Shown here: positions 42,789-53,380 of the stretch, one piece after another | Position numbering within the stretch: position 1 is the first letter of the stretch | Layout of the letters: every line of letters begins with the position of its first letter | Source: Streptomyces kronopolitis | Lineage (GTDB): Bacteria > Actinomycetota > Actinomycetes > Streptomycetales > Streptomycetaceae | Reading direction: 5' to 3' | Assembly (NCBI RefSeq): GCF_014646275.1 | Contig: NZ_BMND01000019.1 | Location: 62,001-126,000 of the forward strand | Length of the DNA: 64,000 bases | Notes under the pieces: generated by a model | Databases searched by the model: none | What the model was told of the DNA's origin: nothing | Seen by the model: the letters and a program-made list of their open reading frames with translations, nothing else | Position numbers and translations under genes: made by a program

Positions 42789-44933
42789 TCACTCGGGGTA
42801 ATCTTCGAGGAGTCGTTCTCCGACGGAGCGGTGCAGCCGTGCCGCGGCGGGGTCGCCGAGCCGGTCGAGGGTGTCCGCGATCCGCAGCTGCAGTGCCGCC
42901 TCCAGTCGTCCGTCGTCCGCTTTGCGGGCGAGATCGAGGGCCTCCAGGCAGGTCCGCAGCGCCTCCTCGGGCCGTCCCGCGTACTCCCGCACCCGGGCCA
43001 TCTCCCCGGTGGCCCGCGCCTGGCCGGACACCTCGCCGAGCCGGCGGAAGGTCCGGGCGGCCGCCCGCCAGGACGTGAGCGCCTCGTCCCAGCGGCCCGC
43101 GCAGGAGTGCGCGCCGCCGATCCGGCCGTACAGCCGGGCCGCGTCGGCCCCCTCGCCGCGGGCCAGCCGCAGCTCCAGCGCCCGGCCGTACCAGTCGGCG
43201 GCCCGCTGCCAGTCGCCCAGCTCGGTGTACGTGCAGCCCAGGGACTCCAGCGCGCGGCCGGTGGCCACCGGGTCCGGCACCGAACGGGCCGCCTCCAGCG
43301 CCTGCCGGTAGCGGGTCAGGGCCTGTGCGGTACGGCCCGCCCGGCCGTCCAGGTCGGCGAGGTTGAGCAGCGCGGCGGCCCGCTCCCGGGCCAGCCCGCG
43401 CCGTTCGGCGACCCGCAGGACCAGCCCGTGCAGCGCGTAGAGGTCGGGCGCGGCGGCCTCGGGGCCGCGGTGCGCGAGCAGCGTGCGGGTCAGCGCGGCC
43501 ATCAACCGCCGGTCCAGAGTGTCGAGTTCGCCGTCCGCGACGGCCATCGCGGCGGCGTCGAGCAGCGCGCCGCGGCGGCTGTGCAGCCAGTGCGCGGCCG
43601 CCGCCCGCGAGGCGAAGCGCAGCGAGCGCGGCAGGCCGGCGACCTTCTGCCGGGCGGGCGAGTCGGCCGGCTCCCCCATGGCGCGGCAGGACTGCAGCAG
43701 CCGGACGGTCCGCTCCAGCATCCGGGCGCGGGCCAGCTGGACCTCCGCCGGGCGCTCGTACTCCGGCAGCAGCGCCCGCACCAGCGGATCGAGGCAGCCG
43801 GGCAGGCGGTACGGGGGGTGGGTGGCCGCGTCGGGCGTACGGATGCCGGCGGCGTCGCCGTCCCCGTCCTGCGGTGCGGCGAGCGGGCGCAGCAGGCCGA
43901 GCGTGGCGAAGTCGTCCAGGGTCGTGGCGGCCGCGGCCACCGAGCAGCCGGCCAGGGCGGAGGCGATATGGGCGTCCACCAGGCCGCCCGGCGCCAGGGT
44001 GAGCAGCCGCAGTATCCGGGCGGCGGGCGGCGGCAGCGCGTCGTGGGCGAGCCGGAAGGCGCGGCACAGCGGGCGGACGCCGGTGGGCAGGTCGTCGGGC
44101 AGGTCGATGTCGTGCAGCGCCCGGAGCAGGTCGGCGACCGAGGACATCGGGCGGGCGGCGAGCCAGGCACCGGCCAGCACCAGGGCGGCGGGCTGGCCGC
44201 CGCACTCCTCCACGACGCTGTCGGCGGTCCGGGGGTCGACGGTGATCCGGGTCGGCCCGGCGTACCGGCTGAGGATCTCGACGCCGGCCGCGCTGTCCAG
44301 GCCGCCCAGGGCACACGGCCGGACGTCCGGAATGCCGGTCAGCGGACCCTGGGAGACCACCACGACCAGGCAGTCAGGGGCGTCCGGGAGCAGCGGTTCG
44401 ACCTGTTCGGCGCCGGGGGCGTCGTCCAGGAAGAGCAGGGCGCGGCGAGCGGCGAGCGCCTCGCGCAGCTGTGCGGTCAGCTCGTCCTCGGCGGCGCCCG
44501 GCGGGGCCTCGGCGCCGAGGGCGGCCAGCAGCTCGCGGGCGGTGCGGGCGGTGTCGGCCGGCTCGCCGCCCGGCCCGGTGAGCATGGCCCGCAGCACCCC
44601 GTCGGGGTGGTCGCCGGCCCGCTCGCGCAGCAGCTGCTCGGCCAGGGCCGTCCGCCCGGAGCCGGGGCGGCCGGCGATCAGCAGGACCCGGCTGCGGGTG
44701 CCCTTGCGGCCGGAGAGGGTGTCCAGGCCGGCCCGGGCGATGTCGGCGTGCAGCTCCTTGAGTTCGCGGCGGCGCCCGGCGAAGTGCGGGGCGAGGGCCC
44801 CGGTGGAGGGCGCGGGGCGGGCGGCGGCGCCCTCCGGGCGGGCTCCGGGGGCGCGATTGCCGGGTGCCGGCGCGGCCGGCGCCTCCCCCGTCTCCGGCAG
44901 GAGGGGTCCCCCGCCCACCGCCTGGTCCGTCAC
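42789..44933 (-). CDS. STAND-type NTPase with C-terminal TPR repeats
   Basis: A cytoplasmic signalling-type protein of 714 residues. An unstructured 45-residue N-terminus is followed by a STAND/NB-ARC-like NTPase domain with P-loop GRPGSGRTALAEQLL (about 85-99), Walker B ALLFLDDAPG (about 165) and winged-helix-like text with LAGAWLAARP and ILRLLTLAPGG. From about residue 480 on, TPR units appear (ALLNLADLDGRAGRTAQALTRYRQALE, ALESLGCTYTELGDWQRAADWY). It resembles the AfsR/SARP-associated ATPase-TPR core but has no OmpR-type DNA-binding domain at the N-terminus. A role in ligand-dependent assembly is likely; the input is unknown. The GTG at 44933 has GGGAG 8 nt upstream. Confidence 0.85.
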   Translation of the reverse strand: MTDQAVGGGPLLPETGEAPAAPAPGNRAPGARPEGAAARPAPSTGALAPHFAGRRRELKELHADIARAGLDTLSGRKGTRSRVLLIAGRPGSGRTALAEQLLRERAGDHPDGVLRAMLTGPGGEPADTARTARELLAALGAEAPPGAAEDELTAQLREALAARRALLFLDDAPGAEQVEPLLPDAPDCLVVVVSQGPLTGIPDVRPCALGGLDSAAGVEILSRYAGPTRITVDPRTADSVVEECGGQPAALVLAGAWLAARPMSSVADLLRALHDIDLPDDLPTGVRPLCRAFRLAHDALPPPAARILRLLTLAPGGLVDAHIASALAGCSVAAAATTLDDFATLGLLRPLAAPQDGDGDAAGIRTPDAATHPPYRLPGCLDPLVRALLPEYERPAEVQLARARMLERTVRLLQSCRAMGEPADSPARQKVAGLPRSLRFASRAAAAHWLHSRRGALLDAAAMAVADGELDTLDRRLMAALTRTLLAHRGPEAAAPDLYALHGLVLRVAERRGLARERAAALLNLADLDGRAGRTAQALTRYRQALEAARSVPDPVATGRALESLGCTYTELGDWQRAADWYGRALELRLARGEGADAARLYGRIGGAHSCAGRWDEALTSWRAAARTFRRLGEVSGQARATGEMARVREYAGRPEEALRTCLEALDLARKADDGRLEAALQLRIADTLDRLGDPAAARLHRSVGERLLEDYPE

Positions 44934-45107
44934 CGGTCACGCTCCCGTCCACCTGCGCGTACGAGTCCGCCGCTGGGGCGCGGACGGCACGCTGCCGAGG
45001 GTAGTTCACGGCGCGTCACGTCCGGTGCGGAGCGGGGCGGTTACGTCACCCGATCGGATCGGCGGATCATCCGACGGGCCCGCGGTGCGCGGTGCCGGCC
45101 CGGCGGC

Positions 45108-45734
45108 TCAGGCCTCGAAGGGGCGGGCCGGCCACGGCGCGTCGGCGGGGCGCAGCGCGTCCAGGCCGGCGCCGCCCTGGGCCGCGGTGAGCGCCAGCAC
45201 GCCCACGACGAGGCAGTTGTTGTGGAGTTCACCGGCGAGCGCGCCGCGCACCAGCTCCGCCAGCGGGACCCGCGCCAGCTCCATGTCGGCCTCCTCCTCG
45301 GAGACCTCGAAGCGCTCCCCCTCGGCCTCGGACAGCCCGCGGGCGAGGAAGATCCGTACGGCCTCGTCGCAGCCGCCGGGCGTGGTGTAGACGTCGGTCA
45401 GCACCCGCCAGTCCTCGGCGCTGACGTGCGCCTCCTCGTACAGCTCGCGCTGCGCGGCGTGCAGCGGGTTCTCGCCGGGGATGTCGAGCAGTCCGGCGGG
45501 GATCTCCCACAGCTTCTGGCGCACGGGGTGGCGGTACTGGCGCAGCACCAGCACCCGGCCCTCGCCGTCGAGCGCGACGACGGCCACCGAGCCGGGGTGG
45601 ACCTGGTAGTCCCGCGAGACGCTGGAGCCGTCGGGCATGACGACGTGGTCGGTGCGGACGCTGGTCTTGTTCCCGGTGAACGGCGTCGTGGTCGCGGTGA
45701 CCGTCCACTCCTCGGGGGTGTCCTTGATCGCCAT
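45108..45734 (-). CDS. NUDIX hydrolase, ADP-ribose pyrophosphatase type
   Basis: Hydrolyses nucleoside diphosphate derivatives, probably ADP-ribose. The protein has 208 residues. The Nudix box is seen as GLLDIPGENPLHAAQRELYEEAHVSAEDW (GX5EX7REUXEEXGU with small changes). The preceding QYRHPVRQKLWEIPAG and the following Pro/Gly-rich PGGCDEAVRIFLARGLS fit the ADPRase subgroup. The ATG at 45734 has AGGAGG 7 nt upstream. It is the gene downstream of pyrG, with a strong hairpin between them, so read-through is likely reduced. Confidence 0.94.
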   Translation of the reverse strand: MAIKDTPEEWTVTATTTPFTGNKTSVRTDHVVMPDGSSVSRDYQVHPGSVAVVALDGEGRVLVLRQYRHPVRQKLWEIPAGLLDIPGENPLHAAQRELYEEAHVSAEDWRVLTDVYTTPGGCDEAVRIFLARGLSEAEGERFEVSEEEADMELARVPLAELVRGALAGELHNNCLVVGVLALTAAQGGAGLDALRPADAPWPARPFEA

Positions 45735-45772
45735 GGCGCGTCCTCCTGTATGTGCCTCTACAGCGCAGAAAA

Positions 45773-45809
45773 CCGGGGTACGGCCTCGAAGAACGAGGCC
45801 GTACCCCGG
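45773..45809 (-). terminator. Terminator of pyrG
   Basis: A perfect 16-bp stem (45773-45788 with 45794-45809; arms begin CCGGGGTACGGCC) with a 5-nt loop AAGAA lies 23 nt after the pyrG stop codon and 39 nt before the nudix start. Confidence 0.85.
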
Positions 45810-45832
45810 CAACCGTATCCGTCGCGGTGCGG

Positions 45833-47488
<1,656 letters not shown>

Positions 47489-47803
47489 GGCCAAGAGGGG
47501 GCTCCCGTGGTCGCGAGGTGGAGAGGTGCGAAGCGGCGCCGGCCTGGGGTTTCAGGGGTGCCTCGCTGCGGCTCGGGGGTGCCTTCACCACTGCCGTGAC
47601 GTCTCTGGGCGGCCCACCGGTCCACGGGATACCAGGCTATCAGCGACCTGGGGTGGTCGCGCCCGGCCGGAAGCGGAATCCGTGCGGCGGCGGCACCCGT
47701 GCCGGTGTCACGTGACGGAGGCCACCCGTTCGGACCATGTTCGTCCTCGCGAGGGTCGCGCGGAGAACCCACGTGCGTCGTATCCTGCTCGGACACTCGC
47801 GAC

Positions 47804-47853
47804 GAGCCGTCCGGGAAGGCACCACCCTGAGCCGTCCGGGAAGGCACCACCCT
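47804..47853. repeat. Tandem duplication of a 25-bp unit
   Basis: Two identical, directly adjacent copies of a 25-bp unit (starting GAGCCGTCCGGGAAGGCACC) occupy 47804-47828 and 47829-47853, upstream of both pyrG and the GH15 gene. Identity of the copies points to a recent duplication. Confidence 0.85.
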
Positions 47854-47865
47854 CCTCCAGCTACC

Positions 47866-47910
47866 GCTGGGTGGGGGTCCCCCCGGCAGTTGCCGGGGAG
47901 TGCCCCCAGC
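47866..47910. repeat. Intergenic hairpin cassette
   Basis: Nested inverted repeats: outer GCTGGG...CCCAGC and inner CCCCGGCA-GT-TGCCGGGG, with the palindrome GGGGGTCCCCC in between. A very similar arrangement (GGTGGGGGTCCCCCCG, then GGGGAGTGC after the loop) is found within the MITE at 53185-53380. Such cassettes are dispersed in Streptomyces genomes. Confidence 0.65.
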
Positions 47911-48008
47911 CCGATTTCCGGTCCCGCTGCTCGGCGACGTTTCATGGGCAGGACGGACAATCACAACGTCCCATGGGGGGCGTGACTCCAGTTCGACGGG
48001 AGACGCAC

Positions 48009-49814
48009 GTGGCCGGGCGCATCGAGGACTACGCACTTATCGGCGATATGCAAACCGCCGCTCTAGTGTGCCGGGACGGCACGGTGGACTGGCTGTGCCT
48101 GCCCCGTTTCGACTCGCCGGCGGTCTTCGCCGGGCTGCTGGGTACCGAGGAGCACGGTTTCTGGCGGATGGGGCCGGCCAACGGGTCCCAGGGCCGCCCG
48201 GTGCCGGCCGACCGCCGGCGCTACCGCGGCGATTCGCTGGTGCTGGAATCGGAGTGGGACACCCCGCGCGGCACGGTCCGGGTGATCGACTTCATGCCGC
48301 CGCGTGACGGGGCGCCGCAGCTGATCCGCATCGTGGAGGGGGTCAGCGGCCGCGTGCCGATGCGCTCCGAGCTGCGGATGCGCTTCTCCTACGGCTGGGT
48401 CGTGCCGTGGGTGCACAAGATCGACGACCGTACGGTGGCGGTCGCGGGCCCCGACTCGGTGTGGCTGGACACCGCGGCGGAGACCTACGGCAAGGACCTC
48501 ACCACCTACTCCGACTTCACGGTCTCGCCGGGTGAGCGGATCGCGTTCACGATCAGCTGGGAGCCCTCCCACAAGCGGCCGCCGGCCGTGGCCGACCCGG
48601 AGGGGTCGCTGGAGGCCACCGAGGAGTTCTGGCGCGAGTGGGTCGAGCACTGCACGTACCACGGCCCCTACCGCGACGCGGTGGTGCGGTCGCTGATCAC
48701 GCTGAAGGCGCTGACGTACGCGCCGACCGGCGGGATCGTGGCGGCGCCGACGACCTCGCTGCCGGAGTGCCTGGGCGGGGTGCGCAACTGGGACTACCGC
48801 TTCACCTGGCTGCGGGACGCGGCGATCACGCTGTCCTCGCTGCTGCGCACCGGCTACCGCGAGGAGGCCCGGGCCTGGCGGGAGTGGCTGCTGCGGGCGG
48901 TGGCCGGCGACCCGGAGAACCTCCAGATCATGTACGGCATCGCCGGTGAGCGGGAGTTGGGCGAGAACGAGCTCAACTGGCTCCCGGGGTATGAGAATTC
49001 CCGTCCGGTACGGGTCGGCAACGGCGCCGCGGGGCAGCTCCAGCTCGATGTCTACGGCGAGGTCACCGAGGCGCTGCACCTCGCGCACATGACGGGCCTG
49101 GCCCGCAACGACTACGCCTCGCTGCTCCAGCTCAAGCTGATCCAGTGGGTGGAGAAGCACTGGGACGAGCCGGACGAGGGCATCTGGGAGGTCCGCGGTC
49201 CGCGCCGGCACTTCGTGCACTCCAAGGTCATGACCTGGGTCGCGGTCGACCGCACGGTCAAGCTGATCGAGGCCGGGGACGTCGACGGTCCGCTGGAGCG
49301 CTGGCGCGACCTGCGCGAGACCATCCACCGGGACGTCTGCGAGAAGGGCTACGACAAGGAGCGCAACACCTTCACCCAGTCCTACGGCTCGCAGGAGCTG
49401 GACGCCTCGCTGCTGCTGATCCCGCAGATGGGCTTCCTGCCGCCGGACGACAAGCGCGTCATCGGCACCATCGAGGCGATCCAGCGGGAGCTGTCCACCG
49501 AGGACGGGTTCGTGCTGCGCTACCCGACGTCCGGCGCCGACGACCTCGGGGTGGACGGCCTGGAGGGCGAGGAAGGGGCCTTCCTGGCGTGCTCGTTCTG
49601 GCTCGCCGACGACCTGGCGATGATCGGCCGGGTGGACGAGGCCCGCAAGCTCTTCGAGAAGCTGCTCTCGCTCCGCAACGACCTGGGCCTGCTGGCCGAG
49701 GAGTGGGACCCCAAGGCCCAGCGGCAGGTCGGCAACTTTCCGCAGGCGTTCAGCCACGTCCCGCTGATCGACACCGCGCTGCGGCTGACGGCCAGCGGTG
49801 CCTACGGGGGCTAG
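48009..49814 (+). CDS. Glycoside hydrolase family 15 protein
   Basis: A GH15 (glucoamylase/trehalase-like) protein of 601 residues without a signal peptide, thus cytoplasmic. The N-terminal beta-sandwich starts IEDYALIGDMQTAALVCRDG, TVDWLCLPRFDSPAVFAGLL. The (alpha/alpha)6 barrel has LPECLGGVRNWDYRFTWLRDA, QLQLDVYGEVTEA and the catalytic-region Glu in GLLAEEWDPKAQRQVGNFPQAFSH. Close relatives in actinobacteria act as trehalases or on glucosides; the substrate is uncertain. The GTG at 48009 has GGGAG 6 nt upstream; GTG at 47982 is in frame but its site is too close. Confidence 0.93.
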   Translation: MAGRIEDYALIGDMQTAALVCRDGTVDWLCLPRFDSPAVFAGLLGTEEHGFWRMGPANGSQGRPVPADRRRYRGDSLVLESEWDTPRGTVRVIDFMPPRDGAPQLIRIVEGVSGRVPMRSELRMRFSYGWVVPWVHKIDDRTVAVAGPDSVWLDTAAETYGKDLTTYSDFTVSPGERIAFTISWEPSHKRPPAVADPEGSLEATEEFWREWVEHCTYHGPYRDAVVRSLITLKALTYAPTGGIVAAPTTSLPECLGGVRNWDYRFTWLRDAAITLSSLLRTGYREEARAWREWLLRAVAGDPENLQIMYGIAGERELGENELNWLPGYENSRPVRVGNGAAGQLQLDVYGEVTEALHLAHMTGLARNDYASLLQLKLIQWVEKHWDEPDEGIWEVRGPRRHFVHSKVMTWVAVDRTVKLIEAGDVDGPLERWRDLRETIHRDVCEKGYDKERNTFTQSYGSQELDASLLLIPQMGFLPPDDKRVIGTIEAIQRELSTEDGFVLRYPTSGADDLGVDGLEGEEGAFLACSFWLADDLAMIGRVDEARKLFEKLLSLRNDLGLLAEEWDPKAQRQVGNFPQAFSHVPLIDTALRLTASGAYGG

Positions 49815-49830
49815 GACTCCTGGGGCTCTC

Positions 49831-49859
49831 GGGTGCCGTCCGGTTTCCGGGCGGCACCC
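49831..49859 (+). terminator. Terminator after the GH15 gene
   Basis: A 13-bp stem with one G:U pair (49831-49843 with 49847-49859; left arm GGGTGCCGTCCGG) and a TTT loop lies 16 nt after the GH15 stop codon. Confidence 0.75.
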
Positions 49860-49937
49860 TTCGCCGTTCGGGCACACACCCCCGTGACACCGGACCACCC
49901 CGCTCCGGAATGCGGACTGCGGGTACCGTTCCTGGCC

Positions 49938-51575
49938 ATGGGGCCGGAAGCGAAAATGGAGACCGAGATCACGGTGCGCAGGGCGCTGGAACTGCCCGCG
50001 CTGCGCCGCGGCCTGCCGGAGGTACTGGCCGGCAGCGACCGGCTGGACCGTGCGGTGCGCTGGGTGCACGCGGGCGAGGTCCCGCACATCGCCTCGCTGC
50101 TCAAGGGCGGCGAGCTGCTGCTGACCACCGGCCTGGGGCTGGGCGCCCGGCCCTCCGAGCAGCGCGCCTTCATCCGCAAGCTCGCGGACCGCGAGATCGC
50201 CGCGCTCGTCGTGGAGCTGGGCTCCCGCTTCGCCTCGCTGCCCACCGCCCTGGTCGAGGCCGCCCGGGACTGCGGGCTGCCGCTGATCCAGCTGCACCGC
50301 GAGGTCGCCTACGTCACGGTCACCGAGGCGATCCACACCGAGATCGTCAACAGCCACTACGCGATGCTGCGGCGCGCCGACGAGGTCCTGCGGCGCTGCA
50401 CCGACGTGCTGCTGCGCGGTGGCGGCGCCCCGGAGGTGCTGCGGCTGCTGGCCGGCTTCACCGGCAACCCGCTCTGCCTGGAGGCCCCCGACGGCAGCCC
50501 GCTGTACGCGGCCGGGCCGGACGGGCCGGAAGGGGAAGACGGCCCGGCGGACGCCGATCCGCTGCTGGCCTGGGAGGGGCTGCGCGACACCGGCGCACGC
50601 ATCGACGTCCCCGGCGGCGGCCACGGCCCCGACGCGGTCCGGGCCCGGCTCGTCCTGCTGCCCGTCAACACCCCGCTGGCGCCGGTGCACCGCATCGCCG
50701 CCGAGCGCGCCGCCGACCTGCTCGCCGTCGTCATGCTCCAGTCCCGCCAGGAGGAGGTGCTCGCCGCCCGGGGCCGCGGCGACTTCCTCGCCGATCTGGC
50801 GGAGGGCCGGATCACCGCGGCCGAGGCGCCCGCGCAGGCCCGCCTGCTGGGCTTCCGCCCCGGTACGGACCCGGTCCTCCCGGTGGTGATGCGGCTGCCC
50901 GCCGGCCTGCCCTCCCCCGGCAGCTGGGCGCTGCTCGCCCAGGCCCTGCGCGAGGAACTCGCCGCTCCCGGGGTGCCGGTGCTGCTCGGCGTGCGCCCCG
51001 TGGAGAGCCGGGTCCCGGTGCTCGTGGCGCTGCGCGCCGGCCTGGACCGGGCGGCGCTCGCCGACCGGATCGCCGAGGCCCTGCACGCCGGCGTCGTCCG
51101 CGCCGGTCTGGACCGCCCGGCCGCGCCCCGCCCCGTGGTCGTCGTCGGCACACCGGGCGACTGGGCGGCCGCGGGCCCCGGCCTGCGGCACGCGGCCCAG
51201 GCGGCGGCCGCGGCCCAGGGACTGCCGGAGGCGCCCTGGTACGACGCCCGACGGCTGGACATCGAGCTGCTGCTGTGGCGGATGCGCGAACACGGCGAGC
51301 AGGGCGTCCTCACCGACTTCGTGGAGCGCGCCATCGGGCCGCTGCTCGCGCACGACCGCGGTGCCCGCCAGCCGCTGCTGCCGACGCTGGAGGCCTATCT
51401 GGCCAGCGCGGGCCGCAAGGCGGAGACCGCCCGGGATCTGAACGTGAACCGGCAGACGCTGTACGACCGGCTGGCCCGCATCGCCCAGCTGCTCGGCACG
51501 GACCTGGACGATCCGCAGACGGTGCTGGGCCTGCGGCTGGCCCTGCGCGCCCGACGTCACACGGACCAGAGCTGA
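49938..51575 (+). CDS. PucR-family transcriptional regulator
   Basis: A regulator of 545 residues. The N-terminal PucR ligand domain is seen at about 10-125 (TVRRALELPALRRGLPEVLAG, HIASLLKGGELLLTTGLGLG, VVELGSRFASLPTALVEAA). A GGDEF-like CdaR domain forms the middle part. The C-terminal HTH_30 is at about 490-540 (LEAYLASAGRKAETARDLNVNRQTLYDRLARI). PucR proteins control purine catabolism and other nitrogen pathways. The ATG at 49938 follows TACCGT after 8 nt, which fits a leaderless start; an ATG at 49956 with GGAAG upstream is an alternative. No purine gene is adjacent, so the target is unknown. Confidence 0.9.
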   Translation: MGPEAKMETEITVRRALELPALRRGLPEVLAGSDRLDRAVRWVHAGEVPHIASLLKGGELLLTTGLGLGARPSEQRAFIRKLADREIAALVVELGSRFASLPTALVEAARDCGLPLIQLHREVAYVTVTEAIHTEIVNSHYAMLRRADEVLRRCTDVLLRGGGAPEVLRLLAGFTGNPLCLEAPDGSPLYAAGPDGPEGEDGPADADPLLAWEGLRDTGARIDVPGGGHGPDAVRARLVLLPVNTPLAPVHRIAAERAADLLAVVMLQSRQEEVLAARGRGDFLADLAEGRITAAEAPAQARLLGFRPGTDPVLPVVMRLPAGLPSPGSWALLAQALREELAAPGVPVLLGVRPVESRVPVLVALRAGLDRAALADRIAEALHAGVVRAGLDRPAAPRPVVVVGTPGDWAAAGPGLRHAAQAAAAAQGLPEAPWYDARRLDIELLLWRMREHGEQGVLTDFVERAIGPLLAHDRGARQPLLPTLEAYLASAGRKAETARDLNVNRQTLYDRLARIAQLLGTDLDDPQTVLGLRLALRARRHTDQS

Positions 51576-51635
51576 CGGCGGCGGTCGCCCGGGGCACGTC
51601 AGCCTTGACCGCCCCGGCCGCGGGACCGGAGCGGG

Positions 51636-52799
51636 CTACACCGGCTGGATCGGCTGGGCCAGTTCGTCGTAGACGCTCAGGACCTGGGTGACGGTGTCGT
51701 TCTCGCTGGGCCAGCCGGCCGCCTGGGTCCGGCCCGCCTCGGCGAGCGCCGTGCGCCGTACGGGGTCGGCGAGCAGCGCGCGCACGCTGCGGGCCAGGGC
51801 GGCGGCATCCCCGTAGGGGACCAGCTCCGCGGCCGGGCCGACCAGTTCGCGGGTGCCGCCGGTGTCGGTGGCGACCAGCGGCACCCCGGCGCGCAGCGCC
51901 TCCTGGGCGATCAGCGAGCGCGCCTCCCATCTGCTGGACAGCACCACCAGGTCCGCGGCGGCGAGGAGTTCGGGCACGTCGTCGCGGCGGCCGAGCAGCT
52001 GGACGGGCAGCCGCTCGTGGTCGATCCGGCGCTGGAGCGCGGCCCGCTGCTCGCCCTCCCCCGCGATGGCGACCAGCGGCTGCGGATCGAGCGCGCACCA
52101 GGCGTGCGCCGCGTCCAGCAGCAGGTCATGGCCCTGGCTCGGGTCCAGCCGGCCCACCGCGAGCAGCAGCGGGCGGCCCACCGCGCCCAGTTCGGCCCGC
52201 TCCTTGTCGCGCATCCGGTCCTGCTCCTCGGGCTCGGCCGGGGCACCGCCGGCCCGGGGGCCCGGAATGGCGACCGGGGCCAGCCGGGCATCGCGCGCGC
52301 CCCGCTCGCGGGCCCGGTCCACCAGATCGGAACAGGCCCCCAGGACGACGGCGGCGGCCCGCGCCACCCGCCGCTCCATCAGATGCACCAGCCCGGCCCG
52401 GGCGCCCTCGGTGTGTGCCTTGGTGTGCCAGGTGATGACCAGCGGGACCGGCCCGCCGCCCCGGGGGCCGCGCAGTCCGCGCAGCGCCATCGAGGCGCGC
52501 ATCCCGGCCCGCAGGCCGTGCGCGTGGACGAGGTCGGCGTCCCAGCAGGCGCTGCGCAGCGAGGCCACGCTCGCCGGGTCCATCCGCGGCGGGACGTGCA
52601 CGAAGCGGGCGCCGGTGCCCGCGAAGTCGTAGGCCTCCTCGGCCTCCGGGGTGGCGCAGACGGTCACCCGCACCCCGCGGGCGACCAGCCCCTCGGCCAG
52701 CGAGCGGACGTGCGCGGCGCTGCCGGCGCTGCCGTGCCCCAGCACCTGGACCGTGCGCAGCGGTGACAGCCCGTGCGCCGAGGTCGGGGTGCTGGTCAC
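51636..52799 (-). CDS. GT4-family glycosyltransferase
   Basis: A GT-B glycosyltransferase of 387 residues. The acceptor half has VQVLGHGSAGSAAHVRSLAEGLVARGV and LVHAHGLRAGMRA. The donor half has LLLAVGRLDPSQGHDLLLDAA, VAIAGEGEQRAALQ, and SRWEARSLIAQEALRAGVPLVATDTGGTREL, the EX7E region. The C-terminus is short. The GTG at 52799 has CAGGAG 10 nt upstream; longer in-frame starts lack sites. It converges with the PucR gene at 60 nt. In Streptomyces this gene lies near pyrG/recN. The product could serve glycolipid or spore-wall glycan synthesis; this is not shown here. Confidence 0.9.
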   Translation of the reverse strand: MTSTPTSAHGLSPLRTVQVLGHGSAGSAAHVRSLAEGLVARGVRVTVCATPEAEEAYDFAGTGARFVHVPPRMDPASVASLRSACWDADLVHAHGLRAGMRASMALRGLRGPRGGGPVPLVITWHTKAHTEGARAGLVHLMERRVARAAAVVLGACSDLVDRARERGARDARLAPVAIPGPRAGGAPAEPEEQDRMRDKERAELGAVGRPLLLAVGRLDPSQGHDLLLDAAHAWCALDPQPLVAIAGEGEQRAALQRRIDHERLPVQLLGRRDDVPELLAAADLVVLSSRWEARSLIAQEALRAGVPLVATDTGGTRELVGPAAELVPYGDAAALARSVRALLADPVRRTALAEAGRTQAAGWPSENDTVTQVLSVYDELAQPIQPV

Positions 52800-53184
52800 G
52801 TGATCGGGGCTCCTGGGTCGGGGACGAACGGACCGTGCGGGCGGCCGGTCCGGTGGCTGCGGGGTGCTGCGGCGCGCGCGCCGCGCCCTGCCGCCCGCCC
52901 GCGGGACGGGCCGGCGGCGGTTCCGCCCGGGTTCGCGCACCGCGCCCAGGATGCCAGCCCGGCGACAGCAATTCGGCACCGTCGGCCCGCCGTTCCGGTG
53001 GGAAGTCTCACCCCAGCACCCACCAGATCACCCACATGGGCGACAAACCGCCCGCGCGTGTGGACGCCCCGCGCGGTCCGCCCCCTCGCCGGAGTGCGCC
53101 GTCGGCCACCCCGAGGGGCGCGCACGCCGGGCGGAAACGGCGGCCCCGCACGAGGCCCGGCGGCTCCCCGCACGGGCAGGGCGG
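52800..53184. other. Intergenic region between the GT4 gene and the MITE
   Basis: A 385-nt GC-rich region upstream of the GT4 gene. No gene with family features was found; open frames on both strands are Arg/Pro-rich shadows. No clear promoter could be assigned. The right edge is the CTAG that starts the MITE-like element. Confidence 0.4.
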
Positions 53185-53380
53185 CTAGGGGGTGTCGTTC
53201 GGATCATGGTGGATCAGGGAGCGGGGTCCGGTGCGTGCAGCTGCAAGGCGGAGGAGGGAGTCGACGCGGAGCGTCGGCGACCGACGACAACGCCGGTGGG
53301 GGTCCCCCCGCGCCGTTCAGGCGTGGGGGAGTGCGTGCCGGACCCCGCGAGCCCGCCATGATCCGAACGACACCCCCTAG
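53185..53380. mobile_element. MITE-like non-autonomous element ending at the LCP stop codon
   Basis: A 196-bp element bounded by perfect 25-bp inverted repeats, 53185-53209 and 53356-53380, each beginning with CTAG then GGGGGTGTCGTTCGGA. It has no open frame of its own. The interior has the AAGGCGGAGGAGGGAGTCGA segment that I know from dispersed Streptomyces repeats, and a hairpin (GGTGGGGGTCCCCCCG). CTAG at both ends fits a duplicated CTAG (or TA) target, as for IS5/IS630-type elements. The right CTAG supplies the stop codon of the LCP gene. Confidence 0.78.

Larger units (their letters stand above)
47489..48008. other. Intergenic region with repeats between pyrG and the GH15 gene
   Basis: A 520-nt divergent region. 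It holds two tandem copies of a 25-bp unit, an intergenic hairpin cassette (both listed separately) and the GGGAG site of the GH15 gene. No other gene was found. The promoter of pyrG is probably within 47490-47760 but could not be fixed. Confidence 0.5.

Noticed and set aside
49938..51575. A purine catabolism regulator function for the PucR gene
   Set aside because: The domain plan fits PucR, but no purine genes are near, so the target was left open.
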